Assembly: GCF_024453815.1 (NCBI RefSeq)
Contig: NZ_CP072934.1
Span: 62,001-126,000, forward strand
Origin: Corynebacterium pseudogenitalium
GTDB lineage: Bacteria > Actinomycetota > Actinomycetes > Mycobacteriales > Mycobacteriaceae
DNA: 64,000 bases
Reading direction: 5' to 3'
Shown here: positions 17,169 through 24,518 of the stretch, piece after piece
Layout of the letters: each line of letters opens with the position of its first letter
Numbering within the stretch: the first letter of the stretch is position 1
Translations under genes and position numbers: made by a program
Notes under the pieces: model-generated
Seen by the model: only the letters and a program-made list of their open reading frames with translations
What the model was told of the DNA's origin: nothing
The model's database searches: none

Positions 17169-17863
17169 CTATCGACGACGCCGCCGCCCCCCTGCCCACC
17201 GCGGAGCTGATGCGCCGCGCGGCAGAGCTCAGCCCGAAGCAGCGTGAGGTCCTCGATGCGCTCGATTCTTTCCCGGAGGGTGCCTTGCTCAGCGAGCTGA
17301 GCAAGGAGCTTGGCATCCACGTCAATACTGTGCGCGGCCACGTCGATGAGCTGGCGGAGCGCGGTTTGGTGGGCTGGCGCGTGGCCAGCCGCACTACCCG
17401 CGGCCGCCCCTCGCACGTGTACCACGTGCGCACCCCACAGCATCACGCTGTGATGCACGAGTACGTCGCGCTCGTCGAGTCGCTGATTGAGTCGCTCGCC
17501 GGCTTCGATCTGGACGCTGCCCGCGACTTCGGGCGCGCGTGGGCGCGGCGCAACGCGGACCGCTTCGGCGAGCCGCCAAAGGACTTCGAGGAGCTCGCCG
17601 CCGCGGTGCTGCGCTCCCTGCGCGAGATGGGCTTCGACCCGCTCGTCCGCGAGGCTGACGGCGACGCCTCGGTGGAAGTCGGCCTGCAGGCCTGCCCGTT
17701 CGTCGCCGCCGACGGCACCCCGCCCGCAGCCACGATTTGCGCACTACACCAGGGGTTTATCGACGCCACCATCGGCCCCCACCACCTCGACTTCATGCCG
17801 TTCGACGCGTCGGGGCAGTGCGGGGCCCGGCTGGTTAACCGATCAGCCAGTCGTTCGGACTAA
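17165..17863 (+). CDS. SufR-like (COG2345) winged-helix regulator with Cys cluster, paralogue 2
   Basis: This 232-residue protein is a clear paralogue of the gene just upstream: both share AELS.KQREVLD, the helix LGIHVNTVRGHVDELAERGLV, and the C-terminal pattern QACPFV...ICALHQGFID...QCGA with three cysteines. I chose the ATG at 17165, which overlaps the upstream TGA (ATGA); a GTG at 17150 is possible. Tandem co-translated paralogues may form a heterodimer or sense different signals. The 3' end overlaps the convergent flavohaemoglobin gene by 29 bp. Confidence 0.8.
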   Translation: MTIDDAAAPLPTAELMRRAAELSPKQREVLDALDSFPEGALLSELSKELGIHVNTVRGHVDELAERGLVGWRVASRTTRGRPSHVYHVRTPQHHAVMHEYVALVESLIESLAGFDLDAARDFGRAWARRNADRFGEPPKDFEELAAAVLRSLREMGFDPLVREADGDASVEVGLQACPFVAADGTPPAATICALHQGFIDATIGPHHLDFMPFDASGQCGARLVNRSASRSD

Positions 17864-18995
17864 ACAGCTCGAAGTACACGTTCGCCGGGTCGAGCTGTGC
17901 CAGGTCGTCGCGGATGGACTGCAGGAAGCCCTCGCCGCCGCACAGATACACGTCTGCGCCGGAAACGTCCAGGTCAGCGACGTTGAGGCGCTGGCCTTCG
18001 GCACGGAAGTAGGGGTGCAGGGAGGCGTCGTCAAGCTTCTCGACGAGCATCCGCATCTCATCCGCCTGCGCCCACGACTGCTGCGATTCGTCGACGTGCG
18101 CGACGGTGACCTTGCGCGGCGAGCCCTCCGCTGCGAGATGCCCGAGAATGCCGGTCATCGGCGTGGACCCGATGCCGGAGGAGATCAGCACAACCGGGTT
18201 TGTGCCGGCCTGCAGCACCAGGTCGCCGGCGGCGAGCGTGGCGTCGACGGTGTCGCCGACGTTGACGTGGTCGCGCAGGAACGTGGACACTTCGCCCTCG
18301 GTCTCCACGGCGATGCGGTAGTGGGAGGCGTCGCCTTCGATGATGGAGTACTGGCGCAGCTGGCGCGCGCCGTCCGGCAGCTTCACGCCGACCGACGTGT
18401 ACTGGCCTGGGCGCGGCGCCGTGAAGTCGCCCTCCAGGGTGTAGGCGTAGACGGTGTCGCTGAGCTGGGTTTTCTCCGTGACGGTGGCGGTGCGGAACAC
18501 GTCGCCCGCCTCCACGCCGTCCGATTCGTAGAGCTTGCCTTCGTGCTTGATCAGGACGTCGGCCATCAGCCAGTACACCTTGTCCCAAGCCTCGGCGACT
18601 TCTGGGGTGACGGCGTCACCAAGCACCTCGACGATGGCGGCCATCAGGTTGTCGTGCACGATCTGGTACTGGTCCGCCGTGATGCCCAGCGAGACGTGCT
18701 TGTGCGCGATGCGATCCAGCATCATCACTGGGTCTGGAGCGTCTGGGTCCACCAGCTGCGTGGCGAACGTCGCCACCGACGCCGCTAGCGCCTTCTGCTG
18801 CGCGCCCTGCTTCTGGTTGCCGCGGTTGAACGTGTCGGCGATGAGCTCGGGGTGGGCGGTGAACATCTTGTTGTAGAAGGTCTTCGTGATCGTCTGGATA
18901 TTCGCGCCTACCGGCGGGAGCGTCGCCTTGATGATCTCGGCGTGCTCGTCGCTCAGGTATGCCTGTTTCGGGTTTGGTTTCTCGTCAATGAACAT
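17835..18995 (-). CDS. hmp: Flavohaemoglobin (nitric oxide dioxygenase)
   Basis: This enzyme oxidises NO to nitrate with O2 and NAD(P)H. The 386-residue protein has an N-terminal globin domain (FYNKMF, proximal histidine in HKHVSLGI), an FAD-binding barrel (RQYSI) and an NAD-binding domain (SSGIGSTPMTG, YLCGGEGFL). Length is typical. The ATG at 18995 lacks a ribosome binding site but lies 7 nt after a TATATT -10 box, so the mRNA is probably leaderless; a GTG at 18999-19001 is the alternative. A perfect palindrome covers the promoter. It would detoxify NO made by the nearby NirK-like enzyme. Confidence 0.93.
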   Translation of the reverse strand: MFIDEKPNPKQAYLSDEHAEIIKATLPPVGANIQTITKTFYNKMFTAHPELIADTFNRGNQKQGAQQKALAASVATFATQLVDPDAPDPVMMLDRIAHKHVSLGITADQYQIVHDNLMAAIVEVLGDAVTPEVAEAWDKVYWLMADVLIKHEGKLYESDGVEAGDVFRTATVTEKTQLSDTVYAYTLEGDFTAPRPGQYTSVGVKLPDGARQLRQYSIIEGDASHYRIAVETEGEVSTFLRDHVNVGDTVDATLAAGDLVLQAGTNPVVLISSGIGSTPMTGILGHLAAEGSPRKVTVAHVDESQQSWAQADEMRMLVEKLDDASLHPYFRAEGQRLNVADLDVSGADVYLCGGEGFLQSIRDDLAQLDPANVYFELFSPNDWLIG

Positions 18996-19019
18996 AAACA
19001 CGAATATACCCGTGTTTAT
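18994..19019 (-). promoter_or_regulatory. hmp promoter/operator palindrome
   Basis: ATAAACACG (18994-19002) and its exact complement CGTGTTTAT (19011-19019) flank an 8-bp centre holding TATATT on the minus strand. A bound repressor would block the -10 element and start codon. On the minus strand it reads AATAAACACGG, like the motifs at 15505 and 16435. Confidence 0.65.
19003..19008 (-). promoter_or_regulatory. hmp -10 box (leaderless start)
   Basis: TATATT on the minus strand lies 7 nt before the ATG at 18995 and there is no ribosome binding site, so transcription and translation probably begin at the same point. Confidence 0.55.
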
Positions 19020-19501
19020 TAATCTTCGAGATTTTGGTCCAGTCGCTCTTCGTCGCTGCGGCGCCGCGAGCGCTGCCAGCGCGGGGCGAAGATTGCGGCT
19101 GCGGCACCGCCGACGATCACGCCGATGACCATGCCGATACTGCCGCTCGGGTCACTGTCGAAGTCGTTAAAAGCGATTCCGGCTAAGGCGATCGCGAGGA
19201 AGATCCAGATGGGCAGGGTGGACAGCGTGAAAATCTTGGGCGGGCGGGGCCGCGGGGCGTAGTTCTGCATCCACAGCGCGCCGGCGGTTTGTGCGAGCGT
19301 GCCGGGCAACAGCGCGAGCAGTGAGTAGATGGCCACACCACTTGGCAGGACCCAGGCGAGGATCGCCATGATGAACGTGGTGGTGTACATCAGCGTCTCC
19401 GAGGTCACGGTGCTGGACTGGTGGAGGATCTGCTGCTGGTATTCGTCGTCGGTGCCCTGGTTTGCCAGGGCGATCTTCTTGTCGCCGTACTGCTTCAACA
19501 T
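19019..19501 (-). CDS. Small membrane protein co-encoded with an XRE regulator
   Basis: I do not recognise the family. The 160-residue protein has a soluble N-terminus of about 35 residues, four hydrophobic segments (around MYTTTFIMAILAWVL, GVAIYSLLALLPGTL, LPIWIFLAIALAGI and SIGMVIGVIVGGAAAAI) and a basic/acidic C-terminal tail. The ATG at 19501 lies 4 nt after the stop of the XRE gene and has an AAGGA ribosome binding site that overlaps that stop. Such XRE plus small membrane protein pairs are common, and the regulator usually controls the pair. Confidence 0.72.
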   Translation of the reverse strand: MLKQYGDKKIALANQGTDDEYQQQILHQSSTVTSETLMYTTTFIMAILAWVLPSGVAIYSLLALLPGTLAQTAGALWMQNYAPRPRPPKIFTLSTLPIWIFLAIALAGIAFNDFDSDPSGSIGMVIGVIVGGAAAAIFAPRWQRSRRRSDEERLDQNLED

Positions 19502-19505
19502 GGGG

Positions 19506-19718
19506 TTATCCTTCCTGTTCGTCGCCGAAGAGGGCTTCAACGGTCTTGCCGAGGGTGTGTGCGATGTCGAGTGCGAGGTGGACGGAGGGGGAGTAGTTGC
19601 CTTTTTCGATGTTGGCGATGGTCTGGCGGGACACTCCCACCTGTGCGGCGAGCTCGGCCTGGGAGAGTTCCTGCCACCGTCGCCACTTGCGGACCATGTT
19701 TTCGTGTGTGTCTGGCAT
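19506..19718 (-). CDS. XRE-family helix-turn-helix regulator
   Basis: This 70-residue DNA-binding protein is almost entirely a Cro/C1-type HTH: MVRKWRRWQELSQAELAAQVGVSRQTIANIEKG is its core (helix 3 in SRQTIANIE). It resembles the YozG/PlcR-less short XRE proteins that partner with small membrane proteins. The ATG at 19718 has a strong AGAAAGGAG ribosome binding site. It is followed by the membrane-protein gene after 4 nt. Confidence 0.85.
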   Translation of the reverse strand: MPDTHENMVRKWRRWQELSQAELAAQVGVSRQTIANIEKGNYSPSVHLALDIAHTLGKTVEALFGDEQEG

Positions 19719-19844
19719 CAGCGCTCCTTTCTGCTTTGTAAGCACCTACGACAAACAATAAACTAAACACCCCACTATGTAAAGGAAAGTGGACAAAAAG
19801 GTAAGAGTAGGCGTCGATAGGCGCAAAGCTCTGGACTGTCGTGC

Positions 19845-19925
19845 ATGCCTACGCCAGTGCCTGCGTACCTCGATAAGATCCTTGACCTCGTCCGCCATAC
19901 CACCCAACATCCCACATGTGGGATG
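19845..19925 (+). pseudogene. Broken copy of the 5' end of the glutaminase gene
   Basis: The 26-codon frame begins MPTPVPAYLDKILDLVR, which differs from the first 17 residues of the glutaminase at 20051 only by Asp for Glu at position 10. After codon 17 it runs into the 31-bp repeat and stops. The DNA match covers about 50 bp. It looks like a local duplication of the gene start. Confidence 0.75.
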
Positions 19926-19926
19926 T
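19896..19926. repeat. 31-bp direct repeat with 20-bp palindrome, copy 1
   Basis: The unit contains the perfect palindrome ACATCCCACATGTGGGATGT (19907-19926) and is identical to 19985-20015. It immediately follows the broken glutaminase 5' copy. It may be an operator or a small duplicated element. Confidence 0.75.
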
Positions 19927-19984
19927 AAGTGTTATGTTGTTTGACCTGCGTGAACTCGTCCTACATACCACTTTTTCGGTGGAA

Positions 19985-20015
19985 CATACCACCCAACATC
20001 CCACATGTGGGATGT
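19985..20015. repeat. 31-bp direct repeat with palindrome, copy 2 (glutaminase leader)
   Basis: This is the second identical unit; here the palindrome extends to 22 bp. It is followed by two further partial units reading TTATGTGGGA before the glutaminase ATG at 20051. Its place 36 bp before the start suggests it controls that gene. Confidence 0.75.
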
Positions 20016-20050
20016 TATGTGGGATGTTATGTGGGAAGTAAGCTGGCGGC

Positions 20051-21706
20051 ATGCCAACCCCAGTGCCTGCGTACCTCGAGAAGATCCTTGACCTCGTCCG
20101 CGACGACGACGCCGGCGAGCCCGCCGACTACATCGAGTCGCTGCGCACCGCCGACCCGGACAAGCTCGGCCTCGCCGTGTGCACCACGTCGGGCCACCTG
20201 TACTCCGTCGGCGACGACAGCTACGAGTTCTCCATCCAGTCAATCTCGAAGCCGTTCGTCTACGCCCTCGCGCTCGAGGAGCTCGGCGCGCAGGAGGTGC
20301 ACAAGGTCGTGGGGGTTGAGCCCTCAGGGGAGGCCTTCAACGCCATCTCTCTTGACGACGCCACCAACCGGCCCTCAAACCCCATGATCAATGCAGGCGC
20401 CATCGCCGTGAACCAGCTCATCAACGGGGCGGATTCGAGTGTCGAAGACCGCGTCGAGAAGATTCGGTCGTTCTTTTCCCGCCTTGCGGGCCGTGAACTG
20501 CGCATCGACCAAAACATCCTCGACGACGAGCTGGCCACCGCGCACCGCAACCTGTCCATCGCGCACCTGCTGCGGGAATTCGGCATGGTCCAAGACCAGG
20601 CCCACGACGCCGTGAACTCCTACACGCAGCAGTGCTCCATCCTGGTCACCGTCCGCGACCTTGCCGTCATGGCCGCCACCTTGGCCAACGGCGGCGTCCA
20701 GCCGATCACCGGCGAGCGCATCATGTCCGCTGCGGCTAGCCGGGTGACACAGGCCGTGATGACGTCCGCCGGCATGTACGACGGCTCCGGCCGCTGGATG
20801 GTCAACGTGGGCATCCCCGCCAAGTCGGGCGTGGCTGGTGGCCTCATCGGCACGATGCCGGGGCAGCTCGGTATCGCGTCGTTGAGTCCGCGCCTGGACA
20901 AGCAGGGCAACTCGGTACGCGGCGTGAAGATCTTCCGCGAGCTGTCCGAATCCCTCGGCCTCAACCTGATGAGCGCCGACTACTACGCGGCGCCAGGGAT
21001 CCGGACGGTGGATCGTCGAGAAGCGAAGACCGTCGTGCAACTCCAGGGCATGATCAACTTCACCGCTGCCGAGAAAATCCTTCACGACCTCGGCGAATAC
21101 CGCCTCGCCGGCAACCGCCTGGTGCTCGACGTCTCCAACGTCACCTCATTCAACAAGGCCGGGCGCCTGCTGATTAAAGAAGGCATCAAGCAGATCCGCG
21201 ACCAAGGTTTCGACGTCTCCATCTACGACCCCGACGGCGCCATGCCCGACTACGAGTTCTCCGACGGCACCAAATTCCGCGCCGTGAAGGACTTCTCCAC
21301 CTCCTTCGAGGTCCCGGCGAGCCGCACCGAAGTCTTCCGCGCAATCACCAGGCCACAGGAGTGGTGGGACGAAACCATCGAGGGCTCTGCAGACACCGCC
21401 GGCGGCGAGTTCCACTTCCAAAACGACGACCAATTCGCCGAGCTCTACGTCTCCGAAGCCGAGCAGGGCGACCGCCTCGTCTGGCGCGTCGAGCCCACCG
21501 GCAACCTGCTCGAGGACCCCGAGTGGGACGACACCGACATCATCTTCGAGCTTGAAGACGCCCCCGACGGCGACACCCGCGTCAAATTCACCCACCGCGG
21601 CATGCACCCGCACGAGGAAGGCTACGAGGAGGCCGCCGCCGACTGGAAGGCGCGTCTCCGCGACAAGTTGGAGCCACTGATCAAGCGCGAGAGCAAATCT
21701 GAGTAG
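20051..21706 (+). CDS. glsA: Glutaminase fused to STAS and SRPBCC (AHSA1-like) domains
   Basis: The first 310 residues are a complete class A glutaminase, which converts glutamine to glutamate and ammonia. The catalytic SxxK is in SIQSISKPF, and RPSNPMINAGAI and GIPAKSGVAGGL are family motifs. Residues about 325-410 form a STAS domain (VLDVSNVTSFNKAGRLLIKEGI). The last 125 residues (SFEVPASRTEVFRAITRPQEWWDETIEG...) are an SRPBCC/AHSA1 ligand-binding or co-chaperone-like domain. Glutaminase plus STAS is known in Actinobacteria; the third domain is unusual to my knowledge. The ATG at 20051 lies behind palindromic repeats; a broken copy of its 5' end lies 200 bp upstream. Confidence 0.88.
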   Translation: MPTPVPAYLEKILDLVRDDDAGEPADYIESLRTADPDKLGLAVCTTSGHLYSVGDDSYEFSIQSISKPFVYALALEELGAQEVHKVVGVEPSGEAFNAISLDDATNRPSNPMINAGAIAVNQLINGADSSVEDRVEKIRSFFSRLAGRELRIDQNILDDELATAHRNLSIAHLLREFGMVQDQAHDAVNSYTQQCSILVTVRDLAVMAATLANGGVQPITGERIMSAAASRVTQAVMTSAGMYDGSGRWMVNVGIPAKSGVAGGLIGTMPGQLGIASLSPRLDKQGNSVRGVKIFRELSESLGLNLMSADYYAAPGIRTVDRREAKTVVQLQGMINFTAAEKILHDLGEYRLAGNRLVLDVSNVTSFNKAGRLLIKEGIKQIRDQGFDVSIYDPDGAMPDYEFSDGTKFRAVKDFSTSFEVPASRTEVFRAITRPQEWWDETIEGSADTAGGEFHFQNDDQFAELYVSEAEQGDRLVWRVEPTGNLLEDPEWDDTDIIFELEDAPDGDTRVKFTHRGMHPHEEGYEEAAADWKARLRDKLEPLIKRESKSE

Positions 21707-21711
21707 ACTGC

Positions 21712-21787
21712 GCACCAAATTCCCTCGCGCGCTTCCCGCGACCAGGGCTTTTGCAAACCCGCCCCCCAAAATCCCGGAATCTGGTGC
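21712..21787 (+). repeat. Intergenic inverted-repeat element, type 2, copy 2
   Basis: It runs from GCACCAAATTCCC to GGAATCTGGTGC, imperfect inverted ends, with the interior CCCGCGACCAGGGCTTTTGC. It begins 5 bp after the glutaminase stop and could form a hairpin that ends transcription. Confidence 0.75.
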
Positions 21788-21805
21788 AAAGCCGGGGCGC
21801 TATGA

Positions 21806-21883
21806 CACCAAATTCCCCCAAGCGCTTGCCGTGACCAGGGCTTTTGCAAACCCGCCCCGAGAAAAACAAGGAATCTGGTGCGC
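21806..21883 (+). repeat. Intergenic inverted-repeat element, type 2, copy 3
   Basis: This is a direct repeat of the preceding copy after an 18-bp gap, with the same ends and the interior GACCAGGGCTTTTGCAAACC. Together the copies fill most of the gap between the glutaminase and hydroxylase genes. Confidence 0.75.
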
Positions 21884-21966
21884 GCACCCACCTTCACATG
21901 TTCCGAAAGACGGAATTGGAGATGCGTCAACTTACTCCTGTGATTAGAACTAGAAACACATGCGAA

Positions 21967-21982
21967 AGTGAGGTGACTCACT
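21967..21982. promoter_or_regulatory. Palindromic operator candidate before the hydroxylase gene
   Basis: AGTGAG and CTCACT form a perfect 6-bp inverted repeat around GTGA, 39 bp before the hydroxylase ATG. It is well placed for a catabolic regulator, but no regulator gene is adjacent. Confidence 0.35.
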
Positions 21983-22020
21983 GTGCTGGATCTATTGTCG
22001 AAAGTCAAGGAGCGAACACC

Positions 22021-23730
22021 ATGGGAGAGCTGAATGCAGACGTTGATGTGCTGGTCATCGGTACGGGACCGGTTGGCCTAGCGCTGGCGAACCTGCTTGG
22101 CATCCGTGGTGTTTCGGTCGCGGTCATGGAGAAGCGTGACCAGCTGATTGACTACCCGCGCGGGGTCGGCCTCGACGACGAGTCCATGCGCACCATCCAG
22201 GCGATGGGCCTGGCGGAGGAGTTCCGGCCGTACACGATTCCGCACCACATCATGCGCTTGGTCGATGGTGCCGGCAACGTCATCCTGACGAACAACCCGC
22301 AGGGTGAGCCGTATGGTTGGCCTCGTAAGTTTGGGTTCCTGCAGCCGCTGGCGGATAAGGCCTCCTTCGATGGGTTGGCGAGGTTCCCGCACGTCACCAC
22401 CACGTTTGGCCGCGAGCTGGTCAAGATTGAGGAGGTCGACGGTGGCGTCCGCGCGACCTTTGAGGTCGTGCGTGGTGAAGAGGGGGAGGAGCGCACGGGC
22501 GAGCAGGAGCAGATCACCGCGAGGTACCTCGTTGGTTGTGAAGGCGGCCGTTCGTTTACGCGCAAGTGGATGGGGACGGAGTTTGAGGGGAAGTCGCCGT
22601 CGACAAGGTGGGTGGTTGTTGACGTCAATAATGATCCGCTGGGCGCCCCGAATGTGTACCTCGGTGCTGACCCGAACCGCCCGTACGTGTCCATTGGCCT
22701 GCCGCGCGGGGTGCGTCGTTGGGAGTTCATGCTGTTTGATGACGAGCCGACCGAGAAAGTCGACGAGGATGCCTTCATCGAGGAGCTGCTGTCGGAGCAC
22801 ATCCCGGAGGGCACGAAGCTGGACGTGATCCGCCGCCGCGTGTTCACGCACCACGGCCGGATGGCGCGGACGTTCCGGAAGGGCAACGTGCTCATCGCCG
22901 GTGACGCGGCGCACTTGATGCCGGTGTGGATGGGCCAGGGGTACAACTCGGGTATCCGCGATGTGACGAACCTGTCGTGGAAGCTCGCTGGCGTGCTGCA
23001 GGGCAACTTCAGCCCGGAGCTGCTGGATACCTACGATGTCGAGCGCCGCGACCACGCCAAGGCCATGATCGATTTGTCGATGACGTTCGGCACGGTGATT
23101 AAGCCGACGGATAAGAAGGTGGCGTTCGTGCGCGACACGGCGGCGAAGCTGATGAACCTTTCGCCGCGTGTCAAGGAGTACTTCGCGGACATGAAGTTCA
23201 AGCCGGTGCCTCGCTACGGCCGTGGCGCGGTGGTGGATCAGGCGACGTTGAAGCCTGGCGTTGCAGATCGTTCGAATGATCCGTCGCATCGCCCGCGCAT
23301 CGTCACGTCGCGCGTTGCGGTGAACAAGTTGTCGCCGGTGGGCTTGCAGATCATCCAGCCGAAGGTCGAGTACAACGGCGCTGAGGTGCTTCTCGACGAC
23401 GCCCTGGGCCTCAACCACGCCGTGGTGACCTGGGGCGTGGACCCGGCCCGCCTGTTCACGCCGGAGCAGCTCGCTGAGATGGCAAAGGCGAACGTCAAAC
23501 TGGTGTGTGCGGTCAGCCCGACGCAGGTCGAGTGGGCGAAGGAGTACGTGTCGGCGGACACCGAGGTTGTCTCGGATATCACGGGTGCGCTGAAGGGCTT
23601 CTTTGATACCCGCGCGGTTGGTACGGTGCTTGTCCGCCCGGACAGGTTCGTTGCGGTGGCAACGCTCAACGCCCAGGCAGGCCAGGCGTGGGAGGCGTAC
23701 AAGCAGGCTGCAAGCATGCGCGTGCAGTAA
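22021..23730 (+). CDS. MhpA-like FAD-dependent aromatic hydroxylase
   Basis: This 569-residue class A flavoprotein resembles 3-(3-hydroxyphenyl)propionate hydroxylase (MhpA). It has the FAD fold GTGPVGLALANLLG, the DDESMRTIQAMGL segment typical of MhpA, and the motif GDAAHLMPVWMGQGYNSGIRD. A C-terminal thioredoxin-like domain of the phenol hydroxylase type follows. Such enzymes add a hydroxyl group to a phenol to give a catechol ready for ring cleavage. The ATG at 22021 has an AAGGAG ribosome binding site. It faces a Rieske dioxygenase operon, so the same pathway is likely; the real substrate is unknown. Confidence 0.85.
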   Translation: MGELNADVDVLVIGTGPVGLALANLLGIRGVSVAVMEKRDQLIDYPRGVGLDDESMRTIQAMGLAEEFRPYTIPHHIMRLVDGAGNVILTNNPQGEPYGWPRKFGFLQPLADKASFDGLARFPHVTTTFGRELVKIEEVDGGVRATFEVVRGEEGEERTGEQEQITARYLVGCEGGRSFTRKWMGTEFEGKSPSTRWVVVDVNNDPLGAPNVYLGADPNRPYVSIGLPRGVRRWEFMLFDDEPTEKVDEDAFIEELLSEHIPEGTKLDVIRRRVFTHHGRMARTFRKGNVLIAGDAAHLMPVWMGQGYNSGIRDVTNLSWKLAGVLQGNFSPELLDTYDVERRDHAKAMIDLSMTFGTVIKPTDKKVAFVRDTAAKLMNLSPRVKEYFADMKFKPVPRYGRGAVVDQATLKPGVADRSNDPSHRPRIVTSRVAVNKLSPVGLQIIQPKVEYNGAEVLLDDALGLNHAVVTWGVDPARLFTPEQLAEMAKANVKLVCAVSPTQVEWAKEYVSADTEVVSDITGALKGFFDTRAVGTVLVRPDRFVAVATLNAQAGQAWEAYKQAASMRVQ

Positions 23731-23749
23731 TTACATACTGACTACTTCA

Positions 23750-23781
23750 GGGGCACTCAGACAGGAATGTTTGGGTGTCCC
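23750..23781 (+). other. Stem-loop between hydroxylase and membrane-protein genes
   Basis: GGGGCACTCAGAC can pair with GTTTGGGTGTCCC, including G-U pairs. With no T run it may be an mRNA stability or processing element in a two-gene transcript. Confidence 0.4.
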
Positions 23782-23818
23782 TGGTGTTTAACAAGTCTTT
23801 ATCAAGGAGGTATCGCAA

Positions 23819-24469
23819 GTGAGCGACTCGAAACACTCGGCGCGGCCGAGAGACTACGCATATTCAGTGTTCGCCATTGTGGTGATGATGGCCGGTACCG
23901 CCCTTGTGACGACGAGCCAGCTCGGCACGCCGCCGGTCTCGTCGCCGGTGTATGCGATGACGCTGATCGGCGGGTTGAGCTTTGGCGGGTGGACGTTTGC
24001 GCTGAACCTGTTCCTCATTGCGGCGCAGTGGGTGATGCTGCGCCAGGACTTCCCGGGCCGGTACTGGCTGCAGCTGCCCGCGCTGCTTGTCGGCAGCGTG
24101 AGTTTGGACGGGTGGATGTATGTGTGCCGCCCTTTGGCGTCGACGAATTACGCGGCGCAGGTTGCACTCGTCGCGGTCGGGTTGGTGGTGCTCGGCTTCG
24201 GTGTAGCAATTTTGGCTACTGCCAACGCCGTATTCCTGCCGGGCGAGGGCTTCGTCGCTACCGTTGCGACGCTGCGTCGAAAACCGTTCTACAAGGTCAA
24301 GCTGGTCTTTGACATCGTGTGTGTTTTGCTGGCGTTGGTGCTGTCCGTATTGTGGGTGGGCCATTTTGAGGCTGCCCGTGAGGCGACGATCGTCTCAGCG
24401 CTGACGCTCGGGTTTATCGTGGGGGCGTTCACCCCGGTTGCCCGGCGGCTGGTGAAGCCGGTCGACTAA
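23819..24469 (+). CDS. YczE/YitT-like integral membrane protein
   Basis: This 216-residue protein has five to six predicted helices and resembles the YczE/YyaS membrane family, with the loop segment TTSQLGTPPVSSPVYAMTLIGGLSFG. Function is not known for the family. The GTG start follows an AAGGAGG ribosome binding site. It is downstream of the hydroxylase in the same direction and ends 9 bp before a strong terminator shared with the convergent operon, so it probably shares a transcript with the hydroxylase. Confidence 0.72.
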   Translation: MSDSKHSARPRDYAYSVFAIVVMMAGTALVTTSQLGTPPVSSPVYAMTLIGGLSFGGWTFALNLFLIAAQWVMLRQDFPGRYWLQLPALLVGSVSLDGWMYVCRPLASTNYAAQVALVAVGLVVLGFGVAILATANAVFLPGEGFVATVATLRRKPFYKVKLVFDIVCVLLALVLSVLWVGHFEAAREATIVSALTLGFIVGAFTPVARRLVKPVD

Positions 24470-24478
24470 GCAATAAGA

Positions 24479-24506
24479 AAACGCCCCGGAGTAGCTCCGG
24501 GGCGTT
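24479..24506. terminator. Bidirectional terminator between convergent catabolic genes
   Basis: AACGCCCCGGAG and CTCCGGGGCGTT form a perfect 12-bp stem with a 3-nt loop, with A and T tracts on the two sides, so it can end transcription from both directions. Confidence 0.9.
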
Positions 24507-24518
24507 TGTGTTGCGGTG

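Noticed and set aside
19896..20015. Possible CRISPR array
   Set aside because: There are only two repeat units, they contain a long perfect palindrome, and no cas gene or spacer pattern is present.
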